Shown here one piece after another: positions 23,601 through 33,649 of a stretch of DNA of 64,000 nt (the first letter of the stretch is position 1; the number at the start of each line of letters is the position of its first letter). The notes under the pieces are model-generated. The model ran no database searches. It had not been told where the DNA came from and saw only the letters and a program-made list of their open reading frames with translations. The translations under genes were made by a program, and so were the position numbers. Source of the stretch: Sinonovacula constricta (Eukaryota; Mollusca; Bivalvia; Cardiida; Solecurtidae); the NCBI GenBank assembly GCA_007844125.1, contig CM017572.1, forward strand, positions 39,123,397 to 39,187,396, in the 5' to 3' direction.

Positions 23601-25677
23601 AAAAAAACACGTCCGCACTGGTCGACCTCTTGTCCTGCAAATAAATGAAAATTCTGAAAAAACTTCTTGCTACATTTTTTTGCAAGCTTAAATAGAATTC
23701 AATGTTGAATTGAATAACAAAAAGAAAATTATGGGTCATCGTGCTGTTGTTGTTTGTTTTTTTTCAAAAATTGGTCGTTTCCATGGTAACAGTATGAAAC
23801 TAAATAGTCAAAAAGTTTGTTGTTTTCTAAAATTATGATAAAATTGCACCAAGCTCCTATATTTGAACAAAAATAACACAAAAACCATTATGTTTGAAAC
23901 AAAACAGATTAAACAATCATTAAACATTATGTAAATATTTATGTTTTACAGGGTTTTGTGTCACAAATAATGAAATAGTGTCCATGGTTATGCCTTTTTT
24001 AGAAATGTCATATATTTGCAGAAACTATGAATATATGTTGTTGTCATGATTACATATACATGTTTGGAATTAGTTTGGGCATAAAAAATGAATACATTTT
24101 GTACAATTCTGTTTGCAGAAGTGACCCTGACTTTCCCATTTACTTTCTCAGTAAATAAATGGTATAATCCATCTCGACCTCCACGGTCAACGTTGATAAC
24201 ACCGGAAGATTCTGGTTTTCGTGATGAATCGAACCTCTTTAATCCTTCTTGTATTCTTTTAACCTTGTCGGCCTTAGATTTTCGCACGAATATTCCGTTA
24301 AGACGACATTGACGACTCATTTCTAAAATTCGTATACACGTACATGTACATGTAGCATCCGAATACTGTGCAACTGTCTCCTATGCAGAGAGTATTCTCG
24401 TAAGGGAGACAATCCATAGGTAATCAACGATGCGCACGAAGGAAGCGCCGTAAAAACTAGCAAAAACGTCTTTAAGCTCACGCAATCTCCAACGCAATGA
24501 TCTACCCTTTCAGTAAGGAGAATCTCTGCTACCACACAGAAATCCTTCCAGATCTGGAAGGATTTGATTTTTTTTTTACTTTTAATTTTTGTTCAGTAAA
24601 ATGACAATCGGAATGAATGTATGTTAGAAAAACGACTAATAATGGATGAAAAATCAAATCCTAACGACAAAGAAAAAAAAATGTATTTATCACTACAATC
24701 GTAACAACTCGGCCATTTCCGTCCTTTCGCCGAGGGCGAAATTTCAGTGTTACATCGGTTCAATGTAAACAATCAATGGTCACGTGATTTTGTATGATGG
24801 CAGTGGTTTCAAGCCAGCGTAGCGATGTCGTAAACCCTGTGCGGAGTTTGAAGCTCACGTTGACAAAAATCAGACCAGATTTGGAAAAAAGATGCATGCA
24901 TTGGAATTATTACCGGTAGATCCGGGATAATGATTTGCAACTTTTAAAGTTAAAGTGTTGTTGTTGTTTTTTGTTTTGTTTTTTATTACCGTCAGATATC
25001 ACGTTCATCTCAGAACACTGTAACCATTCGTAACGAATCGACTATTTCCGGAGACTCCGTAAATAGGTAGATAAAGCCGAGGTGTTCCGAGTGTGCACAG
25101 TAACCCCTGCCACCTGGCAGATAAGACAGGTTTTGACGAACACATTTTGAAAAACAATTTGTATACAGTTTTTAAAAAATGTTTTTAAACATAGGTACAT
25201 GAACATGCCTGATTAGGCCAGTTATACAAATCAAAGTAAGATTCCGTTTTTTTCTATTTTCCAACTGTTAAAGCTCCGTGCGAGACTGACTGGACAATGC
25301 ACACTGATCGATGCCTGATATTCGTTAGAACTAAACTAACCTGGGCCGAGAGTCAAACCAATTGTCAGAGCATGCAGGCAAACCTGGCCCATGTCTACAG
25401 TGTTACGGACATTGCGAGGATTGAATCTGTGTTGACGTGTAACCTGGGAAGTTCTGGCTGCGAGCCCTGGCTAGGCATTCATGACGTTAACTCCGAAGGA
25501 TCGTTCGTAAGTGTGTCCGGGAAGGCTGTCAGCGCAGAAGTGGCCAGTCATCTGGTGTCCGGATCTTTAGACTACCCGAATACTGATGCCTATGACTGCA
25601 GCTATCTGGATACAAAAAGTCACACACTCGGTATGTGGGACTGTACAGATGGTGACTCGAGTGTCTGTGAAAAATGA
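14312..25677 (+). CDS. Secreted PAN/CCP/C-type lectin-like multidomain protein (five exons)
   Basis: Joining 14312-14623, 15050-15122, 16872-17039, 18462-18638 and 25274-25677 gives 1,134 bp (377 residues plus stop). All junctions have GT/AG ends and the phases agree (0, 1, 1, 1). The order is signal peptide, PAN/apple-like Cys domain, short Cys-rich piece, two CCP (sushi) domains and a terminal C-type lectin-like domain. The product should be exported and act as an extracellular recognition or adhesion protein, as similar mixtures do in invertebrate immunity. Symmetric phase-1 exons for CCP and lectin domains are the classic exon-shuffling pattern. A second recognition gene of the fibrinogen type lies 2.8 kb downstream on the same strand. 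An ATTAAA near 25805 could be the poly(A) signal. A further 5' exon cannot be excluded. The exact ligand cannot be told from the sequence. Confidence 0.8.
14866..14935 (-). mobile_element. Fragment of the tRNA-headed SINE (3' end only)
   Basis: The words tgtttgttta, ttatcgtccca and gtgtttcagt match the tail part of the SINEs at 27416, 48656 and 51685, in the same orientation as the minus-strand copies. The tRNA head is missing. Confidence 0.5.
15050..15122 (+). CDS. Exon 2: short Cys-rich segment
   Basis: The acceptor is TTTTGCAG| and the donor is AAAAG|GTCGGT. The 73 bp encode QQKDGCVCGSSESCD and HTLTCETK, which contain four cysteines and close the PAN-like domain. Entry is phase 0 and exit phase 1, matching its neighbours. 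Confidence 0.65.
15190..16085. repeat. Dispersed intronic repeat (relative at 31900-32280)
   Basis: The segment begins with ttcaggggagactattcatt, and its inverse atgaatagtctcccc occurs at about 15868. The last 220 bp match 32035-32275 in the FReD gene intron. Likely a short non-autonomous element. The outer ends are not certain. Confidence 0.45.
16261..16283. repeat. Poly(T) tract
   Basis: About 23 consecutive T in the intron between exons 2 and 3, directly before a dispersed repeat fragment (16290-16560). It could be the A-tail of a minus-strand insertion. Confidence 0.6.
16290..16560. repeat. Dispersed repeat (relatives at 41610 and 51465)
   Basis: Shared words are attatggtcat, gatcccagac, ccagcgcacc, cttctcactcgaaactgga and cgaacctacgcag. 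Related but diverged copies lie at 41610-41760 and 51465-51660. The family is noncoding and probably an old SINE-like element. Confidence 0.45.
16872..17039 (+). CDS. Exon 3: CCP/sushi domain 1
   Basis: Residues 129-184. The domain runs from ECQPAP through VIYQCNDGYSISGP and VTCLRSGLWS to PTCLP. The four Cys, the Tyr-x-Cys and Gly-Tyr core and the final Trp before the last Cys are those of a complement control module. Acceptor TTAAAG|, donor CTG|GTAGGT, phase 1 on both sides. Confidence 0.85.
18050..18345. repeat. Intronic repeat copy 1 (pair at 20320)
   Basis: A C-rich start is followed by aattcaactggacac, ggtgccacagttgaagtagtcgtaaaa, gccattggtcag and aacctgagactatgtccagcc. The same order appears at 20320-20610 in the next intron. 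No coding potential. Confidence 0.6.
18462..18638 (+). CDS. Exon 4: CCP/sushi domain 2
   Basis: Residues 185-243. The module runs from VCSTAAPAG through VITYSCLPNYQPQSG and LTCAAGIWG to PPTCVH, again with four Cys and the Trp near the end. Acceptor ATTCCAG|, donor CATG|GTAGGT, phase 1 on both sides. It has probably arisen by duplication of exon 3 or a shared ancestor, but the loop residues are diverged. Confidence 0.85.
18770..19040. repeat. Dispersed repeat of the tandem-array family
   Basis: The order tgctacctgaaagatcccgc, ttcctatacaaatcacgctg, a stretch ending gatcatgtta and then atttatagctgaaatc matches copies near 2310-2540, 26310-26570, 49970-50260 and, inverted, 56700-56960. It is therefore a genome-wide element and not special to the array. 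Confidence 0.5.
19555..19600 (+). repeat. tRNA-like T-arm remnant
   Basis: GGTTCGAATCC is an exact internal promoter B-box (T-loop) followed by a short acceptor-like sequence. The upstream half does not fold as a tRNA. Likely the head of a decayed SINE. Confidence 0.4.
20320..20610. repeat. Intronic repeat copy 2 with a poly(C) tract
   Basis: Diverged direct copy of 18050-18345. It starts in a C-rich low-complexity tract (20325-20370) and contains ggcacagttgaagaggtcg, gccagtggtcag and aacctgaggatgtgtccagcc. Confidence 0.6.
20832..23240 (-). mobile_element. LINE fragment: ORF1 plus the start of the endonuclease, 3' part missing
   Basis: Read on the minus strand, ORF1 starts at ATG 23216, meets an in-frame TAA at 23082-23084, continues through 22590 and shifts frame near a T-run at about 22680. 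It then goes through a low-complexity Gln/Asn/Thr-rich region to a C-terminal domain with GGISPKSNRAGIYEF and HFWSRSIYCRRW. After it comes an AP-endonuclease-like piece with TEHKL, CGKGGASILY and ILTCGDVNVDI, ending abruptly at about 20832. No reverse transcriptase follows. LINEs are normally truncated at the 5' end, so loss of the 3' half points to deletion or recombination after insertion. It is broken by stop and frameshift. Confidence 0.65.
21499..23216 (-). pseudogene. LINE ORF1, interrupted
   Basis: Segments 22590-23216, 21823-22590 and 21499-21774 are consecutive parts of one ORF1 in different frames. The N-terminal part is acidic (DDELYNLPKLVYVEKLLEI), a coiled-coil-like stretch ELAEIRTTLKLLTEDIINLK follows, and the C-terminal domain has the Trp/Cys pattern seen in mollusc and cnidarian LINE ORF1 proteins. 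The TAA at 23082 and at least two frameshifts make it non-functional. Coordinates are given 5' to 3' on the minus strand. Confidence 0.5.
23988..24320 (-). CDS. Possible basic N-terminal exon of an unidentified protein
   Basis: From the ATG at 24320 on the minus strand, 110 codons are open. The first 60 residues are rich in Lys and Arg (MSRQCRLNGIFVRKSKADK, VINVDRGGRDGLYHLF) and look more protein-like than the rest. This start resembles first exons of some transposon-type proteins in invertebrates, but I cannot name it. It lies in an intron of the plus-strand lectin gene, next to the repeated promoter-like block at 24474, which would be upstream of it. A chance ORF remains possible. Confidence 0.25.
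   Translation of the reverse strand: MSRQCRLNGIFVRKSKADKVKRIQEGLKRFDSSRKPESSGVINVDRGGRDGLYHLFTEKVNGKVRVTSANRIVQNVFIFYAQTNSKHVYVIMTTTYIHSFCKYMTFLKKA
24474..24780. repeat. Promoter-like block, copy 2
   Basis: Direct copy of 1020-1330, including the perfect 26-bp palindrome (24540-24565) and the CpG stretch near 24720. After atcaatgg it jumps straight to tcacgtgattttg, so the 148 bp holding the helicase-like exon in copy 1 are absent. Similarity then continues for about 70 bp. Confidence 0.65.
25274..25677 (+). CDS. Exon 5: C-type lectin-like domain and stop
   Basis: Residues 244-377. The long-form fold is visible: PCETDWTMHTDRCLIF, TWAESQTNCQSMQANLAHV, the core WLGIHD, YDCSYLDT and a final WDCTDGDSSVCEK. 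The EPN or QPD triplet that sets calcium-dependent mannose or galactose binding is replaced by YPN, and the WND motif reads WDC. Sugar binding of the classical type is therefore doubtful. Acceptor GTTAAAG|, stop TGA at 25675-25677. Confidence 0.88.
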
Positions 25678-25965
25678 AAAAAAAAAAAAGAACAGAACGT
25701 GCGTTGGCGTATTTATAGAAAGTAGATGTACTTTTGGCTGTGACCATTATGCGGTATATATGTATATTTATTGTTTAACAATGGTGTTTGGCGTTCCAGT
25801 AATAATTAAAGTTAGTGTTTGTAGTCCTTAACATTATGAGAGCTTTAATTCTCTACAAACAGAATCCAAAGAATTCGCTGTTTGTTCTACGGTTTGTCTA
25901 AGTAATGTTCGAAGAATTATTGCAGTGATGTTTCCTTAACGGTGGTATTCGATTGAATAGGATTG

Positions 25966-26300
<335 letters not shown>

Positions 26301-26304
26301 GCAA

Positions 26305-26580
26305 CCCAAAACAATTACTGTTACCTTAAAAGATACCACGATGCCCTAGACTTGTGTGGACAAAGAAGCAAAAATCACCACTCTTCACTGCACACAGGTA
26401 TTTTCTATCTGAGCAAGGCTGCAGAGAAAAAACGTGACACCTTACTTTTGAGATCACGTCACATTGTCAAGTGAGTTGTCCGCTCTGACTTCGACGTCTG
26501 TTTTTGGCAGAAATCACAATCCTGCTTATTTATAGTTTTAGAAAGAATGAACATTCAGAGCGAATCATTTCACGATTTCT
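26305..26580. repeat. Dispersed repeat of the tandem-array family
   Basis: The order ttaccttaaaagatacca, a central tctatctgagcaaggctgca, ttttgagatcacgtcacatt and cttatttatagttttagaa fits the same element as at 18770, 49970 and 56700. Confidence 0.5.
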
Positions 26581-26599
26581 ATTGTCTTTCAATCAAGGC

Positions 26600-27400
26600 A
26601 GTGTTAAGGTCGTCTTTTCTTAGACTTTGATGTTTTACAAAAATTATGCACCCAATTCCCCCAATTCGATTAATGCAAATTGTTGGATACCACCTTGAAG
26701 ATTAAGTTTAACATTTGGGGTCTAATATAGATTGAAACTTATAACCCATTAGTCCATTAGTATGTCTTAATCTCGATGCAGCTATTAAAACAATTACATA
26801 CTGATGTCTTACCTGTACCGATAGTATTTATATGTTATTGTATTTCTGATAATGTCTATTGCTGTATACATGTAGTGTAGATTCTCTCCTGCATAAAATT
26901 AATGTTTTGTAACACATTTTTTCTTTTCTTGTAGCAACGTAACAGTCTTCAATCTTGCTATGTGCAGTGCAGCAATAAATACTTTTATGTGCAACTTTGA
27001 CTTTCACGTCCTTTTATATCACTACACCTCTTCCCATGAATCTGGGCGTGGTCAAGTCTTTACACATATTGCAAAAGGCGTACTACATTGAAAAGCAAAC
27101 CCCGTGATCAAAATGGCTTTTGTCACCATTCAAACCGCTTTAGGTCAACTCCCCTTGCCATGAATACCCTGTATGCAAATTTGTTTGGAGTAAAATTACT
27201 GAAATGACTGTAGATTTAGCGTGTGTAGATATGTAAAGCGCATGAGTGGATTGAATCTTTTTCAACGTGGCCCCTGTTAAGCGCGGGTACCGGTATATTC
27301 CCACGTTGCATGTTCATGAATAGGATATCGCTAGCAAATAAAAGATTTAATATTGACACAAGTTTGTTGTTCGTGATATGTGGATTGCAGTGTTGTTCTC
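26600..27400. other. Intergenic between the two lectin-type genes, nothing recognised
   Basis: AT-rich. No supported exon or structure before the SINE border at 27404. Confidence 0.4.
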
Positions 27401-27415
27401 TGCCGATTAAGGTAT

Positions 27416-27723
27416 GTTTGTTGTTAAATGGGTTTATCGTCCCACCACCGGCATTTCAGTTATCTGGAGACGGTGTCCACTTGAAGCTGATATAGTGCTG
27501 CCTTCACTGTGTATGGCATGCCGTGAACACCTGGCATGATACCACACCAAGTCAAATTATCCTGACACCGGGCCAATCAGTCGTGGAACTACCCTTGTAT
27601 TTGCCTGAACGTTAGCAAGGGAGCTATACCACTACCATTTTAACGAATTCGAGGCCCGGGATCGAAACCGAGACCTTCCGCACCTGCAGCCGACGCTCTA
27701 CAGAATGCGCTACCAGGTCCGGT
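27416..27723 (-). mobile_element. tRNA-headed SINE with perfect 12-bp target duplication
   Basis: CGATTAAGGTAT occurs exactly at both borders (27404-27415 and 27724-27735). On the minus strand the head is tRNA-like (A-box ctggtagcgc, B-box ggtttcgatccc), the body carries ggtagtggtatagc and a tail gataaacccatttaac. Related full copies are at 48656 (+) and 51685 (-). Intact borders suggest a fairly recent insertion. Confidence 0.8.
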
Positions 27724-28476
27724 CGATTAAGGTATACAAGTTACTGGATAATGGTAACCACACGTGAATATATGGATATAAAGCAGTCTACAGTGATTTC
27801 GTTTTCAGGGCCTGTTCACCAAACCTTTTTTGTGTTTGTGTGCAAAGAATACAAATATTTCTACGCCATTTTGAACTAATTCATTGTCTAATTGTAATGA
27901 AAACAAATAGGCCCTACATAACTTTCCACGTTTCTTTTAATTTTATTGATGTTATAAATTATCAAACCTTTTGATATTATAGTTCAAACCAAACTGTGTA
28001 AATGTTTTCCTTTGCACAGAGCCTTGTTAAACGATTTTTATATTTGCTTTCTCAAACGTGTACGTTTCTAATGCGGAAGTAAACAATTGGCATTATTTAA
28101 CGTTAATAGGATAAGGTTGTATTTACACGTCTAAATATAACTTAACGCGATTGAGTTAAACTGTACATATCATATATCATACCTTATCACATGAAACGTA
28201 TTTTGATTATGTAAACGTGGTAGATTTAACTCTTTTGATTATTTTTTCAGTGTTTATTTACGTTAAAGTATGTGAGTATAAAAAATCTGTTTGACAATAT
28301 CTTTTGTCAAACTTTAAGTATTACAGTATATTAGAGAATAAGGACATAATTAAACAGCAAACGTGGGCACAGACAAACAATATTGGGCAGATGAATCTAA
28401 ATTTACAATATATGCGGAAAAATACACTTGATTAATTAATTGGTAATAATTACCTTTACAACCTATTTGGTTCAGT

Positions 28477-28648
28477 ATGCCGTCTGACAAAACAAATCAA
28501 TCGCCTGCAAGCCCTTCCGGTGTGATGCCACTGTGGGCGGGGCTTATCACGGTCAGCGTTGCCATAGCAGCATCAGTATGGTACCCGGTCAACGTTCTAA
28601 CGGAAGAGCTACGGTCAAAGCACATTCCAGGACGCGGGGACCCGTTAG
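28477..28648 (+). CDS. FReD gene exon 1: cytoplasmic tail and membrane anchor
   Basis: ATG at 28477. Hydrophilic [15 protein letters not shown] precedes one hydrophobic span, then [12 protein letters not shown]. No collagen-like or coiled-coil segment links it to the fibrinogen domain, unlike vertebrate ficolins. Donor TTAG|GTAAGA, phase 1. Confidence 0.75.
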
Positions 28649-31600
28649 GTAAGACCTTTACGCAGATTTGCCTTTTTAAGCACATACAGAGTACTTTGTG
28701 TTCTTTTTTTTCTCTTTTTTTTTCAGCTTCATAAATCGCACCAAAGCAACTATGGTTAACATAAGGCGATACTTTCTTTGGACAAATGATATCTACATTT
28801 GTTGCATAATAATATACTTTGTATTAAAATTACGTGGGTTATATAGTCATTTATTTTGGTGTCCAATTCTACACTCAGTGACTCACAAGTATCTTAACAA
28901 CGGCCTGCTTACGTCAGTTTACAGGAAATGGAATACAGTAACGAGAAAAGTATTTGTTTGGTATCAAGTCTTTAATGCAAATAAGTATTATTTGGCAACA
29001 TTAAACGTGCACTTCATTTGTATCGGTATCGATTTACGATTAAGTTCGTATACATTCGTCAAGTTTCGCCATTTCAAATGAGCGACACTGTATAATATGA
29101 ATGGTAACTTAATTATGGAGATATATCAAACGGTTTGTAGAGGTAATAACGTACTGACTTGCATAAATGAAAACGCCAACTGCAGTGTGTAATACGGTTC
29201 GCGGCATGTAATATTTGTTAAATCATCGTGGAATTCGTGCCAGTTTTGTACACAAGTAGGCTATCTGTTAAGCATGTAGCCTACCGATTATGTTTAAATT
29301 GCAAAAAAGGTATGTGGGTAATTGAACCAGTTACCTCTCGATTGTTAGGTAGTAGGCCTACGCTTAACCACTACACAAGGCGTTTCTATTGCTATTACTT
29401 GCCAACAAGTAAAGCATTATATTCATCAATTTACGGAGATTTTTACGGAAATTCACGATTATGCGTAGAGTGCCCGTTTAATGTTGCCAACCAATATTTA
29501 ATCTCAAGCCTACTGGATGTATATGCAAATGTCAGACATGTCTGTTGCTCAACGGTTCAAATCACACAAGTCCTGTATGGTTGAATATACAGTGGCGGAT
29601 AAAGTTATTTTTGCTGACTCGTTTATTTGGAACCTCTATCAATATGACTTGTAGTTTTCTTCGTGTGTGAGCGTTTTAAAGCTATTATTCGGGGCTTCTT
29701 CGTACCATACCAATAAATGTTAGACCCGCCGCAAATCGTTCAACCGTGCACAAAAATGTGACACGTTCACAATACAAACAAAAAAAAACAAAAACAAAAA
29801 ACAACGTTACATAAATTCCGGTTTCTGCTTGTTTACCAAAATGACGCACCAGCGTGTTCCTTATAGCCTTGTACAATTTTTATGTGTGAATGCAAATGTT
29901 ATCCACGCGATACTATAGGGAAAATATGGAGAACTTTGGAGGAGTGTATCCCTACGCTTTTTGTTGCATAATATAGCAAAATTATCACAGTCATTTAAAG
30001 TTCTTTCGTTGTAAGTGAAAATGACTGACAGCGAGCAGACAAATCAGATTATATCGTGAAGTATGCACTCTTTACAGTGGAAAACTGGAAATTTGTCAGC
30101 ACTAATTTTGTACTGGAAGCACTCCGGGAAAGTTTTGAACGTTTGTCGTCAATATTTTTTATTTTATTTGGGAAATTATGATTTCTAAGTATTCAGTGCT
30201 ATCGCAATGAATACAACAACACGCACATGAATAACTGAGATACGATGTCTACTACAGCTAAACTACTAGACTTTTTTTTTTACCATGGATTTGATTTTTC
30301 ACTATAAACAAAATTAACAAAAAAACTATTTTTATAAAGAAGAATTGATGCCATTAGGGTGGTAGCAATTCGCTTTTTTTACCTTAAAGGTGATATTTAA
30401 CAGTTTGTCCACATCAAATACATGTAACAATATTTATATATAATTATATTATTATGTTGTATATGATATGCATAGTTATATATTTATAGCGCTATAGTTA
30501 TATAGTCATTTTATAATGTTATATATACTTTAATATACAGTTATATATATTATTTATTTAATGAAATAAGCAGAAAATACTTATTTATACCTCTTGGTCA
30601 GATGTATTCAATGAATTGAGTAATCTCAACGATAACTACGACAGTGGTTCAGCCTTTGTCAGGGGTCTGTATAATCAGAGAACATATATAACATTCTAAC
30701 AACGATCGTGTTGGTGCGAAGTTTTAAACCAATAAATTTAAATAATTAAAATCAATTTTTTCCCATTTTAAGGATTCGGCCAGAAGCCACGTGACTGTTT
30801 TGACATTCTGACCTCTGGTGTGACCGGAAGTGGTCAGTATACGGTGTATCCAGGTGGTTTACGTCGCGGCATCCCAGTGATTTGTGACATGACGACCGAT
30901 GGAGGAGGTTGGCTGGTAAGGTTGTTCTTACACATGTTGTATTCTTCACAAAGAGAACAACCAGGTCACTAAAACACCAACATAAATAAACAACAACAAA
31001 CCCTAGCACCGCCGCCCTTACCAACAACATCAGAACCATATTCATTATCTCTAATAATAGCAAAAACAAGTGTTGACTTATAAATACTACATCATTATTA
31101 GTTACCATTCGGATTGCCAGTTGAAAATTCTACCTATTTTACTGCTTGGATTATTTATGTTAGACTTTCAATTTTCGTGATCTTTAATTTTCATGGATTC
31201 GCTTTAACTTTGTTGGGAAAGTTTTTCGCGGATTCGAAAGAAAATATCACAGTATTTTAAAAATTTACATTTTTTCAATGGAAAAATATTTATTGACATT
31301 TTTCATAGGGTTACACTTTTGAATGCACTTAACAATTTATATATCAGGACTTATTCTTTTCAACAGGTGTTTCAACAACGGAAGGACGGTACGGTGGACT
31401 TCACGCGAGATTGGTCAGCCTACCAGTTTGGGTTCGGGGAGAAAGATGGAGAGTTCTGGCTAGGTACCATAACAAGAATTATCGGGATTTATAATACGAA
31501 TTATTATTTATCAATTAGGAGCACATACATCTTTTAGGTTTATAATTAGGTCACATCTTTGCAGCACAACAAAGACATAGGATGTCAGCCGGACGATCCC

Positions 31601-33643
31601 ATCAAATTTTAGGTTTCACCACAAAAAGAACTCAAAGTCACGTTTTTCAGTAGCCAGTCTGACCTAAAGCTATGGCAACATTTTAAGAGATGTTTTATTA
31701 GTAACCATAATTCAATTGTTCCTTTTCAAGAATGATGGTACTGGTCATTAAAGAAGAGGAAGGTGCATGTAAGAATAAATCCAAAGCACTAAAACGATTT
31801 ACTTGTTGCTGTATTTATTGTAATGAAGGTTCAATTAGTTAATTCAAACTTATTTAAAAGTTATTTTGCTAAACGATGTTTTAGTATTTTGATTTTGATT
31901 TCTGCGCATTTACTGTTTATTTAACTGCTTTACGATCTAAGCGACAGTGTTGCACAGAAATATACTTATATTGTTTGTTAACAAAGAAACCCATCAGTTT
32001 CACAATGAAGCCTATCTATATAAGAAGCACATTCAATGGAGAGACATTAATGAATAGTCTCCCCTGAATAATCCCTAAATGCAAGTAGGTCCTTTTATTT
32101 GTTTAACCTCGGTTTTTGTTCTTTTTTCTTTTTAAGGTGTAATTTATTCAATTTGCCTTACTTGTGATACTCAAAGTTAATCATCATTAACAAACACTTC
32201 CATCTTTTTTAAAAAACAAATCTCAATAAGTATGTAAATGGATTTTAAGCTTATATGCTTATATTTTATGCTTTATGCATAAGAAAGATATTTCAATGTT
32301 TTTAATAGGCGATAAAGTCCAAGAATTTAAACTAAAAGAAACTACTTACTGTTTGGAATACCTCGTGTATGTACCCCATTGTCCTGTTGATATACCATTG
32401 TTTGGATTGGGAGCGAAGCACCTTACCAGTTGGACAATTTTATCTATATATGAAAATAATTAAAATTGTTCTACTGATATACTGTTATTTGCAGGGGAAA
32501 AAGGACTACATCGGTTGGGAAATGTTTTATGTATCTTTTTATGTACGACTATAGTTCATTTCATCATATTTCCACATATACACATATCACTATTTTGTCT
32601 ATTATATTTATAATTTATTGTATATTACTATTATTATTATTATTTACTTATTTAACTTAGGTAACGAGGCATCCAGTCAGGTTGGCATTGCTACTTTTTC
32701 CCTTATGCATATGAAAAATATATAATTTAATTGGTCTGATGTAATTTAAAGGTAACGAAGCACTCCATCTTATTACGTCACAAGCCAGCTATGAGTTGAG
32801 GGTCGAATTAGAAGATTACGAGGACGAGAGACGTCACGCTGTTTATCGTCTGTTTCACGTTGGGAGTCGGGATACTGCATTCCGTCTGTCAGTAGGAGGG
32901 TATAGTGGGGATGCAGGTAAAATGTGCAGTCATACCTTCTCGGTTTTTTTTTGTTTTTTTTTCGGAATGATTTATCATTCAAACATTGTCATTCCCATTG
33001 AAACCCCTCGATCATTTTTATGCAATTGACTTGTCCGGATACCCTCGAGAAGTTACGAATGCTTGTTCATTTTATTCGATTGATTAATAAGACCTTTGAA
33101 CTCAGGTTAATCCTTCTTACACAGCGACTAGATCGATCAAAATTATTAAAAAGTATGTTATAGCACACTCTGGGAACACATTTGTATATTCAGAGGTGGT
33201 GCTGTTCAGAGAGTAAAATTCAGAAATTAATCGGATATAAAAGTGTTGCTGTAAAGAAGCTGTTGTTGCTCAGAGGTGCTTTTGGAGAGGTTTTACTGTA
33301 TATAAATTGATATTAAAGATATATTGTGAGGGCGAATCCTTGACAATAACGCACAATAACATGTCGGCATTAAAGACTAATGTAATTTATTTCAGGTGAC
33401 TCCTTGTCCTCTCATAATGGCGCTATGTTTTCTACTATTGATCGGGACAACGACATGTCTGAGGGATCGTGTGCCACGGCGTACAAATCCGGCTGGTGGT
33501 ACACCAACTGTCTGGATGCATGTCTTAATGGCCGATACCTCGCCGGTCCTCACGAATCCATAGCCGACGGCATTAACTGGGTCACGTGGAAAGGTCTTAA
33601 CTACTCGCTTAAAATCTCGAGAATGATGCTTCGCCCATTGTGA
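28477..33643 (+). CDS. Fibrinogen-related domain protein (ficolin/tachylectin-like), membrane-anchored
   Basis: Joining 28477-28648, 30773-30915, 31367-31463, 32752-32916 and 33396-33643 gives 825 bp (274 residues plus stop) with consistent GT/AG sites and phases 1, 0, 1, 1. Residues 1-15 are polar, 16-38 form a membrane span (core [17 protein letters not shown]) and residues 58-274 are a complete fibrinogen-related domain of normal length. It shows the CFDIL start, [12 protein letters not shown], a calcium loop DRDND, the [14 protein letters not shown] region, LNGRYL and the ending [22 protein letters not shown]. Such proteins recognise acetylated sugars or microbes. The anchor could be an uncleaved signal anchor, giving a type II protein with the lectin head outside. 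AATAAA at 34079-34084 is a possible poly(A) signal. The lectin-like gene lies upstream on the same strand. Confidence 0.87.
29300..29370 (-). repeat. tRNA-like SINE head
   Basis: On the minus strand, tgtgtagtggttaagcgta is a good A-box and D-arm and ggtaactggttcaattacc a B-box-like T-arm. The stems are imperfect and no CCA-ready acceptor stem is formed, so it is a derived element rather than a tRNA gene. Confidence 0.4.
30773..30915 (+). CDS. FReD gene exon 2: start of the fibrinogen domain
   Basis: Residues 58-105. It carries PRDCFDIL, the conserved start of fibrinogen-related domains, then GQYTVYPGG and [13 protein letters not shown], the most recognisable family motif. Acceptor TTTTAAG|, donor GGCTG|GTAAGG, entry phase 1, exit phase 0. 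Confidence 0.9.
31367..31463 (+). CDS. FReD gene exon 3
   Basis: [19 protein letters not shown] followed by [11 protein letters not shown], the central strand region of the fibrinogen fold. Acceptor CAACAG|, donor CTAG|GTACCA, phases 0 and 1. Confidence 0.9.
31900..32285. repeat. Dispersed intronic repeat (relative at 15690-16085)
   Basis: It contains acattaatgaatagtctccc, tccttttatttg, ctcggtttttgt and agtatgtaaatggatttta, in the same order as in the lectin gene intron. Confidence 0.45.
32752..32916 (+). CDS. FReD gene exon 4
   Basis: [20 protein letters not shown] followed by Y-x-D-x-[10 protein letters not shown] and [12 protein letters not shown]. This is the ALHLLT-type helix and the strands before the calcium loop. 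Acceptor TTAAAG|, donor GCAG|GTAAAA, phase 1 on both sides. Confidence 0.9.
33396..33643 (+). CDS. FReD gene exon 5: ligand and calcium region, stop
   Basis: [20 protein letters not shown] supplies the aspartates of the calcium site, followed by the Cys pair around GWWYTNC that shapes the acetyl-group pocket in ficolins and tachylectins, then INWVTWKG and the C-terminal strand. TGA at 33641-33643. All key residues I can check are present. Confidence 0.92.
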
Positions 33644-33649
33644 CGTCAT

